Notes: generated by a model from the sequence alone, not told the origin. DNA of 64,000 nucleotides from Bacteroidota bacterium (GCA_029557895.1 JAKQHT010000010.1:62001-126000), one strand, 5' to 3'. Counted from the first letter of the stretch, positions 44,052 to 54,189 are shown. Program-made: numbers and translations.

Positions 44052-45356
44052 ATGAGTAGTATAGTCGCCATAGTAGGAAGGCCAAATGTAGGCAAATCGA
44101 CATTTTTCAACCGTTTGATACAGCGCAGGGAAGCCATTGTTGACGCAGTGAGCGGTGTTACAAGAGACAGGCATTATGGGAAATCCGATTGGAACGGCCG
44201 GGAATTTACGGTCATTGATACAGGCGGCTATGTATTGGGGAGTGACGATGTTTTTGAAGCCGAAATCGATAAACAAGTAGAACTGGCCATCGATGAAGCC
44301 GATGCCATCATATTTATGGTGGACGTAGAAACAGGGGTTACTGGGATGGACGAAGATGTTGCCAACCTGCTCCGAAAAGTTAATAAACCGGTATTTTTGG
44401 CGGTCAACAAGGTGGACAATAACAAAAGGGCAGAAGACGCTGTGGAGTTTTACGCATTGGGACTTGGCGAATATTATAACATCGCCAGCGTAAGCGGCAG
44501 TGGTACAGGTGATTTGCTCGATGCCGTAGTAAAAGCACTTCCAGAAGACGATTATGTAGAAGAAGCAGAATTGCCGCGTTTTGCCGTTGTTGGCCGGCCC
44601 AATGCGGGCAAATCGTCGTTCATCAATGCGCTTATAGGCGAGGAGCGTTACATTGTGACCGATATTGCCGGGACTACCAGGGATGCCATAGATACCAAAT
44701 ACAACCAGTTTGGTTTTGAATTTAATCTTGTGGATACGGCAGGTATTCGTAGAAAATCAAAAGTCAAGGAGGATCTTGAATTTTATTCTGTGATGCGTAG
44801 TGTACGTGCCATAGAACATTGCGATGTTTGTCTTTTGGTTCTGGATGCCACCAGAGGTTTTGACGGTCAGGATCAAAATATTTTTTGGCTCGCCCAACGC
44901 AACAGGAAGGGCATTGTCATTCTGGTAAACAAATGGGATTTGGTGGAAAAAGAAACCAATTCGGCCAGAGATTTTGAACGAAAGATCCGCAAGGAGATTG
45001 AACCCTTTACCGATGTGCCAATCATTTTTATTTCCGTATTGAACAAACAGAGGATTTTCAAGGCCATCGAAACGGCGGTCGAAGTGTACAACAACCGATC
45101 AAAGAAAGTCAAAACCAGTGTTTTGAACGAGGTGCTTTTGCCAATAATCGAAAACAATCCACCACCTGCTTTGAAAGGCAAGTACGTAAAAATCAAATAC
45201 ATCATGCAGTTGCCCACACCGCAGCCCCAGTTTGCGTTTTTCTGCAATTTGCCACAGTATGTAAAGGAGCCCTACAAGCGTTTCTTGGAAAACCAGATAC
45301 GGGAGCATTTTGATTTTAAAGGCGTGCCCATCGATATCTACATGCGGAAAAAATAA
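44052..45356 (+). CDS. der: GTPase Der (EngA)
   Basis: 434 residues with two tandem GTPase domains, unique to Der. G1 motifs are GRPNVGKST and [10 protein letters not shown]3 DTGG and DTAG, G4 NKVD and NKWD, and a C-terminal KH-like domain follows (about 355-434). Der matures the 50S ribosomal subunit. It shares strand and role with era upstream. No terminator was seen directly downstream. Confidence 0.97.
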   Translation: MSSIVAIVGRPNVGKSTFFNRLIQRREAIVDAVSGVTRDRHYGKSDWNGREFTVIDTGGYVLGSDDVFEAEIDKQVELAIDEADAIIFMVDVETGVTGMDEDVANLLRKVNKPVFLAVNKVDNNKRAEDAVEFYALGLGEYYNIASVSGSGTGDLLDAVVKALPEDDYVEEAELPRFAVVGRPNAGKSSFINALIGEERYIVTDIAGTTRDAIDTKYNQFGFEFNLVDTAGIRRKSKVKEDLEFYSVMRSVRAIEHCDVCLLVLDATRGFDGQDQNIFWLAQRNRKGIVILVNKWDLVEKETNSARDFERKIRKEIEPFTDVPIIFISVLNKQRIFKAIETAVEVYNNRSKKVKTSVLNEVLLPIIENNPPPALKGKYVKIKYIMQLPTPQPQFAFFCNLPQYVKEPYKRFLENQIREHFDFKGVPIDIYMRKK

Positions 45357-45448
45357 CGCATTGTGCGGCAATTTTATGGTTTTGTTAAGAGAACGGATAT
45401 TCTAATTGGGCTAAATTCGTCTTTCCTAACAGTGCAAACTGCCTATTA

Positions 45449-48223
45449 ATGCGAAAACCGCTTTTTTTTATTGCCTTACTTTGGATAAGTTTTTCATTTT
45501 CTCAAACAAAATTTGAAATATCCGGAATCTTAAAAGCCGAACAGGATTCGGTCCCATTAGAATCAGCCACTGTATTTCTCGAAACCTTGACGGACAGCAC
45601 TTTGGTAACCTATACCATATCTGACAAAGAAGGCAGGTTCAAACTCGAAGATCGCAGCTATGACAAGACGTTGCGCTTGGTGGTTTCGTTGGTGGGCTTT
45701 GAGACTTACACAAAAAAAATCACACTGAAAGAAGGCAAAACGGCGCTTGGCACCATTTTCATGCCCACGGCCAATCTTTTGGATGAAGTGGTCATCAAGT
45801 CGCGGTCGCCCGTAACCATCAAGAAAGACACCTTGGAGTTTAACGTCGCCTCTTTCAAGACCAAAAAAGATGCAAATGTGGAAGACTTGCTCAAAGAATT
45901 GCCGGGTGTCGAAGTGGATGAAGACGGAAAAATAAAGGTCAATGGTAAGGAAGTAAGTAAGATATTGGTCAATGGCAAACCCTTTTTTGGGAACGATCCA
46001 ACCATAGCCACAAGAAATTTGACAAAGGAAATTATTGAAAAAATCCAGATTGTTGACACCAAAACAAAGTCGGAAGTCTTTACCGGTGAGAAAGGCGATT
46101 CGGAAAACAAAACCATCAACCTGACCATCAAGGAAGAGAACAATAAAGGCATTTTTGGCCGGCTATCTGCCGGAGGCGGCACCGATGAACGCTATGAGTT
46201 GGCGGGAATGTTTAATAAGTTCGACAATGACCGGCGCATCAGTGTGCTTGCAGGAAAAAACAATACCAACTCGCCGGGGTTCAGTTTTGGAGAAATCCAA
46301 AAAATGTTCAGTAACATTAGGAGCATGTCTATGTCCAGTACAGGTGCGTTCAGTATTGACGGACGCTCATTTGGTGGTGGACAGGGTATTACGACTTCGC
46401 AAAATATCGGAGCAAACTATGCCGATGTTTTGGCTAAAGGTATTGATGTAACTGCCGATTATTTTATGTCTGCGAGCAATTCGGTAAATGAAACAATGAC
46501 CAATAGGGAGAATATTTTGCCCGATTCACGGTATTTTACCTATTCCAATTCCAGATCGGAAAACGATACCGAGAACCACAGTGCCAATATGGAATTTGAA
46601 GTCAAAGTCGATTCAACTTTTCTGATAACCGTTGCGCCCAATTTCAGGTTCGCGAAATCAAAGAACACCTACCGCAATGACGAGCAGTCCTATAACGACA
46701 ACAATGTGTTGACCAATCAATCGACTGCATCGTCTTATGTGGAAACGTTTTCCAAAAATTTTGCCAATGAACTCGATTTGACAAAACGCTTTGGTAGTCG
46801 CGGCGCCTTTGTAAAATTGGCCATCAATACCGAAGTCAATCTTTCGGATACCGACGACTTTTTAAATTCGGAAACTACTATTTTTGGTGATGACCCAAGT
46901 GATTTGGTCCGCGACCAATATGCCGATGGCAAGCAAAGCTTGGAAAGTTTTGGCGCCACACTTACCTACAGATTGCCATTGGTACAAAACAAATTGTCCT
47001 TGGATTTTATGTATGGTATCAACAGTGAAAATCGTGAAAGCATCAAAAGCACTTTTGACTTTAACGAGACCTCACAGCAATACGATGTGTTCAATATGCA
47101 GTTGAGTACCAATTTTGATTTTACGGACAAAAGCAACAAACCAAGTTTAAGCCTATCGTACAACACCGAAAAAATGTCGGCCAACATTAGCACCGGATAC
47201 GTTTTCAGGACTCTTGGGAACAAGGATCACCTCCGGCCGCAGTTGAGCTTGGAGCGAGACTTTGAGGCACTGGAGATTGGCGGTCATTTCAGTTATAGGT
47301 TTAGCCCCAAGGCATCTATTTATTCGGGGTATAACTTAAGCAACCAGCCTCCTCAAATAAGTCAGTTGCAGCCCTTTCAGGACGTGTCCGATCCGCTGAA
47401 CACCATCACGGGAAATCCTAATTTGGAACCTTCCAATAATCACGGTATTTATGTGAGCTACAACGGTTTTGATTTTCAAAAAGGGACTGGTTTTAATGTT
47501 TATTTCAATTCGGACTTTACCAACAATCAGGTAGTTTCCAAAACCACTGTCGATGAAAATTTTGTGAGAAGTACCACCTATGAAAATGTCAACGGGAATT
47601 ACAGGATGTACCTTGGTGGCAATTATAGTAAGTCCATCAAACTCGATACGCTCAATACCCTGAAATACCGGGTAGGATTATGGGGGAACACCAGCAGAAA
47701 CATCAATTACAACAACGAAGTAAAGTATGCGTCAATTACGACCTCTCTGACGCCCAATGGCAGCATTACTTTCAATTGGAACAAAGTGCTGGAAATCGTG
47801 CCGAACTACCGACTGTCTATTTCAAAAAATAGTTTTGATTTAGAAGATTTTGACGACAATGAATTTGTGCGCCATTCGTTTGGTTTGCGCACGGCGACAT
47901 TCGTTCCCAAAAAACTGGAGTGGCGCAATGACATAAATTATGTTTATAACCCCAATGTTGCTCCCGGATTCCAGAAAAGTTCTTGGTTTTGGAACTCGAC
48001 TTTGGCATACTCCATTATGAAAGATCAAGCCACACTGACCCTAAAGGCTTACGATCTACTCAACCAAAACACCAACGCACAGCGTACTTCGACGCAAAAC
48101 TATATACAAGATTCGCAGAGTACAGTGCTGCAGCAGTACTTTATGTTGAGCTTCAGTTGGAAATTCAACAGTCTCGGTAAAAACGGCGAAATAGGGCAGG
48201 GAAGTATAAGGTTCATTGATTGA
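45449..48223 (+). CDS. Outer-membrane beta-barrel protein with carboxypeptidase-like domain (OMP_b-brl_3 type)
   Basis: 924 residues. Signal peptide (1-18), a carboxypeptidase-like beta-sandwich (about 24-112), a plug-like domain (about 125-225; KDANVEDLLKELPGVEVDEDG, VNGKPFFGNDP), and a long barrel with alternating aromatic strands. This is the TonB-receptor-like OMP_b-brl_3 architecture, which often lacks the TonB box. The C-terminus is GQGSIRFID rather than a strong terminal-strand aromatic. Probably imports or exports an unknown molecule; no binding partner gene lies next to it. Confidence 0.78.
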   Translation: MRKPLFFIALLWISFSFSQTKFEISGILKAEQDSVPLESATVFLETLTDSTLVTYTISDKEGRFKLEDRSYDKTLRLVVSLVGFETYTKKITLKEGKTALGTIFMPTANLLDEVVIKSRSPVTIKKDTLEFNVASFKTKKDANVEDLLKELPGVEVDEDGKIKVNGKEVSKILVNGKPFFGNDPTIATRNLTKEIIEKIQIVDTKTKSEVFTGEKGDSENKTINLTIKEENNKGIFGRLSAGGGTDERYELAGMFNKFDNDRRISVLAGKNNTNSPGFSFGEIQKMFSNIRSMSMSSTGAFSIDGRSFGGGQGITTSQNIGANYADVLAKGIDVTADYFMSASNSVNETMTNRENILPDSRYFTYSNSRSENDTENHSANMEFEVKVDSTFLITVAPNFRFAKSKNTYRNDEQSYNDNNVLTNQSTASSYVETFSKNFANELDLTKRFGSRGAFVKLAINTEVNLSDTDDFLNSETTIFGDDPSDLVRDQYADGKQSLESFGATLTYRLPLVQNKLSLDFMYGINSENRESIKSTFDFNETSQQYDVFNMQLSTNFDFTDKSNKPSLSLSYNTEKMSANISTGYVFRTLGNKDHLRPQLSLERDFEALEIGGHFSYRFSPKASIYSGYNLSNQPPQISQLQPFQDVSDPLNTITGNPNLEPSNNHGIYVSYNGFDFQKGTGFNVYFNSDFTNNQVVSKTTVDENFVRSTTYENVNGNYRMYLGGNYSKSIKLDTLNTLKYRVGLWGNTSRNINYNNEVKYASITTSLTPNGSITFNWNKVLEIVPNYRLSISKNSFDLEDFDDNEFVRHSFGLRTATFVPKKLEWRNDINYVYNPNVAPGFQKSSWFWNSTLAYSIMKDQATLTLKAYDLLNQNTNAQRTSTQNYIQDSQSTVLQQYFMLSFSWKFNSLGKNGEIGQGSIRFID

Positions 48224-48672
48224 TTTCTTGCTCTCGTTGGTTTTGAACAATCAATTTTGCCACTGTCTCACCTTTGTTTTTGTTGCCAAATGTTTTTCTT
48301 GAGCAAAATGACCGTTTTTTAGTTTAAGCCCAAACCGAATACAGGAAATTTTTAAAGCCCAAATGTGTTTCACAAACAGTTTTTAATTTTATCAGTGCAT
48401 TGAAGTTTTGTGTAATAAGTGATGCATATGTAACAAAAACTTTGATTTTCAAACCCAAATGCCCGTACAAGCCCAAAGACAACCGTAATGTGCAAATTGC
48501 CGATTGAACAAGTCGGGATTGCTGTTTTTCAATACTATATTCCGTAGGAAAACAATAAATGCAGGTTGTGATAATTTCTACAATTTGTGGTTTTGAGATA
48601 GATTAAAATAGAAAAAACTGGTATCTTTAACAGCAATGGACGAAAATTGCGATAACACATTAAGTTGCCAAA
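48224..48672 (+). other. 449-base gap without a recognised gene
   Basis: AT-rich sequence with no open frame of convincing length. A TATCTTTA box near 48622-48629 could be the -7 element of the lipoprotein gene that follows. The stretch 48440-48500 repeats short CCCAAA(T/G) words but no structured repeat or RNA gene was recognised. Confidence 0.5.
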
Positions 48673-49725
48673 ATGACAAATATGAAATTTTTAACCACAT
48701 TAGTAACGATTGGGCTAACGTTCATGAGTTGTGCAAACAATCACGATCAAAGCGTTAATATTGCCGAAAAGAGTGAATATTTTGACTATTCCAACAGCGA
48801 TGACCAAGTTACCGGCGGTATCAAAATGATACCTATTTCTACAACCAAAGGGATTTTTAATGTTTATACCAAACGCATGGGCAATAATCCAAAAATGCGT
48901 GTATTGCTGCTCCATGGTGGACCGGGTGGGACACATGAGGAATTTGGAAATTTTGACGGCTACCTCCCCAATTCCGAAATTGAATACATATATTACGATC
49001 AATTGGACTCATATTACAGCGATAAACCCAATGATTCCACACTTTGGACTACCGAACATTTTGTTGAAGAAGTAGAACAGGTAAGAAAAGCTCTTAAACT
49101 CAACAAGGACAATTTTTATCTCCTCGGTCAGTCTTGGGGCGGTATATTGGCTATGGAATATGCCTTAAAATACCAAGAAAACCTAAAAGGACTCATCGTT
49201 TCTAATATGGTGGCCAGTGCTCCCGAATACACCAAATATGCCAATGAGGTTTTGGGGCCACAAATGGATCCTGATGTGCTAAAAGAGATAAAAGATATGG
49301 AAGCCAACCATGATTTTGACAATCCACGATATGAAGAACTTTTGATGAACCATTATTATACCTCACATATTTTAAGAATGCCAATTGAAAAATGGCCAAA
49401 ATCAATCCTCTTGATGTTTGAGCATTTGAATGCAAATATTTATGTGTACATGCAAGGTCACAGCGAATTTGGGATGACAGGAAACGCTACACTAAAAAAT
49501 TGGGATGTATCCGATAGACTCAAAGAAATAAGTGTCCCTACCCTGATGCTGGGTGGCAAGTATGACACTATGGATCCAGAATATATGGAATGGATGGCTG
49601 CCCAGGTTCAAAACGGGAGGAGCGTAATTACAAACGGAAGTCATTTATCGCAATTTGATGATCCGGAAAACTATTTCCCTGCATTGATAAAATTCATCAA
49701 AGATGTAGATTCGAAGGAATTTTAA
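48673..49725 (+). CDS. Lipoprotein prolyl aminopeptidase-like alpha/beta hydrolase
   Basis: 350 residues with a lipobox (GLTFMSC, Cys20) and an alpha/beta-hydrolase fold. The oxyanion-hole HGGPGG is at 81-86, the nucleophile elbow GQSWGG places Ser154, and GGKYDTMDP (Asp298) and GSHLSQFDDPE (His324) complete the triad. The DQLDSYYSDKP segment and HGGPGG match the proline iminopeptidase/tricorn F1-like family, which removes N-terminal residues from small peptides. Lipidation places it at the periplasmic or outer face of an envelope membrane. The starts M1 and M4 are both possible. Confidence 0.82.
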   Translation: MTNMKFLTTLVTIGLTFMSCANNHDQSVNIAEKSEYFDYSNSDDQVTGGIKMIPISTTKGIFNVYTKRMGNNPKMRVLLLHGGPGGTHEEFGNFDGYLPNSEIEYIYYDQLDSYYSDKPNDSTLWTTEHFVEEVEQVRKALKLNKDNFYLLGQSWGGILAMEYALKYQENLKGLIVSNMVASAPEYTKYANEVLGPQMDPDVLKEIKDMEANHDFDNPRYEELLMNHYYTSHILRMPIEKWPKSILLMFEHLNANIYVYMQGHSEFGMTGNATLKNWDVSDRLKEISVPTLMLGGKYDTMDPEYMEWMAAQVQNGRSVITNGSHLSQFDDPENYFPALIKFIKDVDSKEF

Positions 49726-49934
49726 TGAATAAATACAAGGCTTTGTGCAACTGTAGGCAAATTCAAATTCTGTTAGCCTGGGGTTGTGTGTAATTAAACC
49801 AAACATAACGGTCAAAAATGGACTGACCATCCAAATTCGGAAATGTGAAAGTTGAAACCGAAATAAAAAAATAAGTAGACCGATTTTAAAAATCGAAAAA
49901 AAAATAAATAATATAAATTCTAAATTTAAATAGC

Positions 49935-50527
49935 ATGAAAAATTTAAAATTGAGTAATATTTTATTCTTAACCTTAATTGTTTGTGCTATTTTTTCTTGC
50001 TCAAATCAAGAAACAGAAATAGAAAGTGTTGAATCAAAAGATATGGTTCAACCAGATTTTCTTAAAAAGGTAGTTCCTATAATACTCTATCTGAATTATA
50101 CAAAATTTTAGACAAAACCATCTTAAAAAGCGGCAATGAATCACAAATAACCTCTTATATTCAAGAAAAAAATGTAGAGATAATAGATTATTTAGTCTCT
50201 AAATATCCACAATATAATGATGCAGCTAATGCCGATACAAAAGATTTAGCTATATTTCATTTTGGGTTAGTCCATGCGATAGCTGAAGAAAATCGATTTA
50301 GCAGCGATTTAAGCGCAAATAGATTACCTGCTTGGGCAAATTGCGCTATAGATGTTGTAGCTGGCTATTTTTCTATTGAAACACTTATTGCTGATTACGT
50401 AACATTATTTACAGAAGGAGCAAGTTGGAATACTGTTTGGCCTGTTGTCAGAAATTTTGTTAGAAGATATGCTGGTTGGGCTATAGTTGCATTCGTTGGA
50501 TACGATATAGCAACTGAATGCTTATAA
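49935..50527 (+). pseudogene. AT-rich lipoprotein gene with a one-base frameshift
   Basis: The first frame gives 58 residues (MKNLKLSNILF... with lipobox CAIFSC) and then a TAG at 50109-50111. From the A5 run at 50064-50068 the next frame continues without a stop for another 150 or so residues (GSSYNTLSELYKILDK...) to a TAA at 50525-50527, ending in a hydrophobic C-terminus (GWAIVAFVGYDIATECL). The total 593 bases is one short of a full codon count, so adding one A would restore a protein of about 197 residues. The cause may be a real mutation, phase variation or an assembly error. No family recognised; base composition differs from the neighbours. Confidence 0.7.
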
Positions 50528-50538
50528 GAATTAAAGTT

Positions 50539-50748
50539 ATGAATTATGTTATATTAATAGTTTTTTCTTTAGCATTTATACTGCAGATATTGAGAATATT
50601 TAAGGAACTTTTAAATCCAAGTTTTATGAGTCATAAAATATTTAGTTTTCCAGAAAGGAAAAGTGCAAAAATAGGATATTATCTATGTGCAGCCTTGCTT
50701 TTACTTCTGGCGATATTAATTAGATTGGATAAAATAAGCCTAAATTAA
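50539..50748 (+). CDS. Small two-helix membrane protein, AT-rich
   Basis: 69 residues from the ATG at 50539, preceded by ATTAAAG. Two hydrophobic helices (about 2-20 and 46-64) flank a basic loop (KIFSFPERKSAKIGYY). An earlier in-frame ATG at 50518 would overlap the preceding gene by 10 bases. It probably shares a transcript with the frameshifted lipoprotein and has the same AT-rich composition. Not recognised; an immunity-type role beside a secreted hydrophobic peptide is one guess. Confidence 0.55.
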   Translation: MNYVILIVFSLAFILQILRIFKELLNPSFMSHKIFSFPERKSAKIGYYLCAALLLLLAILIRLDKISLN

Positions 50749-50776
50749 AAACTACACACAACAAAGTATATAAAAA

Positions 50777-50821
50777 ATAGCAGTTAAGCGCCAAACCAAA
50801 GGTTTGGTTCTTTTCTGCTAT
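50777..50821 (+). terminator. Nested hairpin after the AT-rich pair
   Basis: Inner perfect stem CCAAACC / GGTTTGG with loop AAA (50791-50807) followed by TTCTTTT, and outer arms ATAGCAG / CTGCTAT (50777-50783 and 50815-50821). It lies 29 bases after the stop, between two convergent genes, and could serve as terminator for the plus strand. Confidence 0.45.
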
Positions 50822-50903
50822 CTTTATCATAAACCGAATAATGGCACACACAAACCTGCTACTTTTCATATACAAACCGTTTAATATATTTATCATGAGA
50901 ATA

Positions 50904-51746
50904 CTACCACCCTCCTGAAGCGCCGCCGCCACCAAAGCCACCTCCACCAAAGCCACCTCCAAAGCCACCACCGCCGAAACCGCCACCGGAACTTCTTCCA
51001 AAGCCACCGGAGGTGCCACCGCCGTAACTTCCCCTGCCCATATTGCTCAAGATAATAGCATCAAGGATACTAAAACCGTCACCTGAACTACGGCCTTTCG
51101 GCCCGCCACCGCCACGGCTGCCCTTAGAAATGGCGATAATCAAAATAATGAAGATAATGAGCATGAACAGGAAGACCCCAATAGGGACGATATCGTCAGA
51201 ATCGGCTTGTCTCGTACCCTGGTATTCACCCGTTAAGACTTCAAAAATGGCATCGGCGCCACTGTTGAGTCCGCCGTAATAATCATCCTGTCTAAAGTAG
51301 GGGATGATGTCGTTTTCTATGATGCGCCTGCTCATGGCATCGGTCAGGAGGTGTTCAACGCCATAACCGGTGTTGATGGCAATCCGCCTATCTTCACGTG
51401 CCAAAAGAATCAATACGCCGTTGTCTTCCTTGGCTTGGCCAATGCCCCATTTGTGTCCCCATTGTGCGCCAAGGTAGTTGATGTTTTCTCCTTGGGTGGA
51501 ACTGATGATGGCTACAACGATTTGCGTAGAAGTCGTGTCGGAATAGCGGATAAGCTTTTGCTCCAAGTTGTTTTTTTCGGTAGCGGATAACAAGTGGTAA
51601 TAATCATAAACACTGGTCTGTTCCGAAATGTTTTTTGGCTTATCGGGAATTTTAAACTGCGAAAACCCAAGATGCATGCAGCCAATGGCCGTTAGGGCTG
51701 CAAAAAACAGCCTTTGTCTTATTATACCGCTAACTATTCGTTGCAT
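50904..51746 (-). CDS. TPM domain membrane protein with glycine-rich tail (YgcG-like)
   Basis: 280 residues: signal segment (about 12-28), a TPM domain (about 40-165) with YDYYHLLSATEKNNLEQKL and the NTGYGVEHLLTDAMSRRII motif, a membrane helix (about 188-206) and a C-terminal tail made almost entirely of Gly, Phe and Ser (GGGFGGGGFGGG...). TPM proteins are tied to membrane-protein repair or photosystem maintenance elsewhere; the role in bacteria is poorly known. Last gene of the LemA-TPM-TPM cluster. Confidence 0.83.
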   Translation of the reverse strand: MQRIVSGIIRQRLFFAALTAIGCMHLGFSQFKIPDKPKNISEQTSVYDYYHLLSATEKNNLEQKLIRYSDTTSTQIVVAIISSTQGENINYLGAQWGHKWGIGQAKEDNGVLILLAREDRRIAINTGYGVEHLLTDAMSRRIIENDIIPYFRQDDYYGGLNSGADAIFEVLTGEYQGTRQADSDDIVPIGVFLFMLIIFIILIIAISKGSRGGGGPKGRSSGDGFSILDAIILSNMGRGSYGGGTSGGFGRSSGGGFGGGGFGGGFGGGGFGGGGASGGW

Positions 51747-51788
51747 GCTGAATACAGATTAATGAAATCGGGCTTCTTGCCATTGCCA

Positions 51789-52226
51789 TCAGCCTTTGGA
51801 TATGTCGTCAGGAAGTTCGTTCCTGTCTCCGGAAACCCAAGGGAAAAATGTTTCCAGTTGTTTTCCGGAATTTAGGATCCCGTCCACCAGGCCTTGCTTA
51901 AAATGTCCTTTTTTAAAATGCGACTGTATGGTGTTTTTGGTACATTCCCAAAAATCGCTTTCCACAACTTGGTTGATGCCCTCATCGCCCAAGATCACAA
52001 AGTTGTGGTCCTGGACTGCAACATAAATTAACACACCGTTGCGGAGTTTGGTATTGTCCATTTTTAAAAGATGGAAGACTTCCAAAGCACGTTGATAGAC
52101 ATCGATTTTTGATGTTTTTTCGATGTGCACACGGATTTCGCCGGAGGTGTTCATCTCTGCGGTACGTATAGCCGCTATCACTTCCTTTTCCTCTTCAGCG
52201 GTTAAAAAGTCTTCCAAATTGGGCAT
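51789..52226 (-). CDS. TPM domain protein
   Basis: 145 residues without a signal peptide, with the TPM fold (TAEEEKEVIAAIRTAEMNTSGEIRVHIE, NTKLRNGVLIYVAVQDHNFVILGDEGIN). It is the cytoplasmic companion of the second TPM protein, between lemA and the YgcG-like gene, with 3 bases to lemA and 42 to the next. The trio is a recurring unit in Bacteroidota. Confidence 0.83.
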   Translation of the reverse strand: MPNLEDFLTAEEEKEVIAAIRTAEMNTSGEIRVHIEKTSKIDVYQRALEVFHLLKMDNTKLRNGVLIYVAVQDHNFVILGDEGINQVVESDFWECTKNTIQSHFKKGHFKQGLVDGILNSGKQLETFFPWVSGDRNELPDDISKG

Positions 52227-52229
52227 GGA

Positions 52230-52829
52230 TTATTTAAAGTCAAATTCTACTTCGGGTGCTTTTTCACTTCCCGCTTCGGCTTTGAAATACTCCAAGCCGC
52301 TAAAGTTGAACAACCCCGCAAGCAAGGAGTTAGGGAATGTTTTGATGTGTTTGTTGTAAGGTTCTACCGCCTCGTTAAAGCGGTCGCGTGCTACGTTGAT
52401 ACGGTTTTCGGTACCTTCAAGTTGCGACTGGAGTTCCAAAAAGTTTTGGTTTGCCTTAAGATCCGGATAGCGCTCTACGGTAACCAATAATCGGGACAAT
52501 GCACTGCTCAATCCGCTTTGTGCTTGGTTGAATGCTGCCAAATCTTCTGGTGTGATATTGCTTGGGTCTATGGTTGTCTTGGTTGCCTCACTTCGTGCTT
52601 TGATCACGGCTTCTAATGTGCTTTTTTCAAAATCTGCAGCACCTTGAACGGTTTTTACCAGGTTGCCGATAAGGTCGTTGCGGCGTTGGTAGCTGCTTTC
52701 TACATCGCCCCAAGTTCGGGTTGCGGTTTCTTTGAGCTCAACGGCGGTGTTGTTGAAGTTTTTTCCCCAAGAGTACAGGCCGATTGCTATGAGTGCAATA
52801 ATGATTACGGGAATGAGCCATTTTTTCAT
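52230..52829 (-). CDS. lemA: LemA family protein
   Basis: 199 residues: one N-terminal membrane helix (5-22) and a helical body with the LemA signature (WGDVESSYQRRNDLIGNLVKTVQG, LKANQNFLELQSQLEGTENRI, YNKHIKTFPNSLLAG). LemA is thought to be a membrane-anchored four-helix protein that forms a unit with TPM proteins. Its function is unproven. Confidence 0.9.
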   Translation of the reverse strand: MKKWLIPVIIIALIAIGLYSWGKNFNNTAVELKETATRTWGDVESSYQRRNDLIGNLVKTVQGAADFEKSTLEAVIKARSEATKTTIDPSNITPEDLAAFNQAQSGLSSALSRLLVTVERYPDLKANQNFLELQSQLEGTENRINVARDRFNEAVEPYNKHIKTFPNSLLAGLFNFSGLEYFKAEAGSEKAPEVEFDFK

Positions 52830-52884
52830 GATTCGTAGTTTTTTTAAGTGTTAGCGTTTATTTGTTGAGATTGTTCGAGGTTTG

Positions 52885-53214
52885 TTACAGTTGTTCTTTG
52901 ATTTTTATTAGTTGGGATTTGATATCTTCAAGTTTGTTGATAATTTCAAATGCATCCATTGATTTCTGACGTTCTTCCTTGAGGTGGGTTTTGGCACCTT
53001 CGAGGGTAAAACCGCGTTCTTTTACCAAATGGTAAATGAACTTTAGGTTCTTGATGTCCTCGGGCGTAAACTTTCGGTTGCCTTTGGCATTCTTTTTTGG
53101 TTTCAATACGTCAAATTCCTTTTCCCAAAAGCGAATCAGGGAAGCGTTTACTTCAAAGGCCTTTGCTACTTCTCCAATGCTGTAATAGCGTTTTTCTGGC
53201 AGGTCGATGTGCAT
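52885..53214 (-). CDS. MerR family transcriptional regulator
   Basis: 109 residues with an N-terminal MerR winged helix-turn-helix (RYYSIGEVAKAFEVNASLIRFWEKEF) and a short coiled-coil tail. It has no effector domain and no cysteine cluster for metals, so it is the minimal type common in flavobacteria. It starts 3 bases after the M23 peptidase stop, and so is probably co-transcribed with it. Targets unknown. Confidence 0.85.
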   Translation of the reverse strand: MHIDLPEKRYYSIGEVAKAFEVNASLIRFWEKEFDVLKPKKNAKGNRKFTPEDIKNLKFIYHLVKERGFTLEGAKTHLKEERQKSMDAFEIINKLEDIKSQLIKIKEQL

Positions 53215-53217
53215 GTT

Positions 53218-54189
53218 TTAGTCAAGTGATTGGTTTTCCAATGATGCGTGTTCAAGCAATCTGCCGTATTCTTCGGCAGAGAGATTGCCATAGTAGAAAT
53301 TGATAGGGTTGATGCGTTCACCGTCCTTAAAGACTTCATAGTGAAGGTGTGGTGCTTCGGAGCGTCCCGTGCTGCCAACAAAACCTATGAGGTCGCCGCG
53401 TTTTACCTTTTGGTTGGCCCGGACGTTGTATTTGTATAGGTGAGCATATAGCGATACATAGCCATAGCCGTGGTCAATGCGAATGTGGTTTCCATAGCCC
53501 GTGGCGCTGTTATCGGCCCTGGTTACAACGCCATCTCCGGTAGCATAAACCGGAGTGCCTCTTGGTGCTGTAAAGTCCATGCCAAAATGGAATTTCATGA
53601 CTTTGGTAAAAGGGTCGGTACGGTAACCATAGCCAGAAGCCATACGTGTCAAATCTTCAGTGTTGACGGGCTGTATGGCGGGTATGGCAGAAAGGAGTTT
53701 TTCTTTGTTTTCTGCCAAAACGGCAATTTCATCCAGTGACCGCGATTGTACCACAATCTGTTTTTGGAGGATATCCATGCGCTTGTTGGTCTCTATAATC
53801 AATTTGGAGTTGTCGTATCCTTCAAAGTCTTTGTACCGATTGATACCGCCAAAACCCGCTTTGCGTTGTTCGTCAGGTATTGGGTTGGCTCCAAAATAAA
53901 TCCTGTAAATGGCATTGTCGCGCTCTTCTACATTGGCAAGTACCGCTTGGGCTTGCTCCATTTTTTTGTTCAAAAGCTTGTATTGCAGTTCCATGTGCTG
54001 TAATTCTCTTGCAAGGGCACGTTCTTTGGGCGATTCTACATACTGGCTCGCTATAAAAACGAACAAGAAGCCAAACAAGGCCGAGGCCAGAAAGAATGTC
54101 AGGACATATTTGAGGGTCCTGCCTGTTTTACGCTCTATTTTTTTGTACGAGAGCGATTCGGAATCGTAGTAATATTTTACCTTACTCAT
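53218..54189 (-). CDS. M23 family metallopeptidase, membrane-anchored
   Basis: 323 residues: cytoplasmic N-terminus, one membrane helix (about 27-47), a coiled coil (about 56-90) and a C-terminal LytM/M23 domain. The zinc ligands are visible: His201 and Asp205 in HFGMD and His281xHis283 in HLH. M23 peptidases cut peptidoglycan cross-bridges, or act as non-catalytic activators when ligands are lost; here the ligands are kept. First gene of the minus-strand cluster. Confidence 0.9.
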   Translation of the reverse strand: MSKVKYYYDSESLSYKKIERKTGRTLKYVLTFFLASALFGFLFVFIASQYVESPKERALARELQHMELQYKLLNKKMEQAQAVLANVEERDNAIYRIYFGANPIPDEQRKAGFGGINRYKDFEGYDNSKLIIETNKRMDILQKQIVVQSRSLDEIAVLAENKEKLLSAIPAIQPVNTEDLTRMASGYGYRTDPFTKVMKFHFGMDFTAPRGTPVYATGDGVVTRADNSATGYGNHIRIDHGYGYVSLYAHLYKYNVRANQKVKRGDLIGFVGSTGRSEAPHLHYEVFKDGERINPINFYYGNLSAEEYGRLLEHASLENQSLD

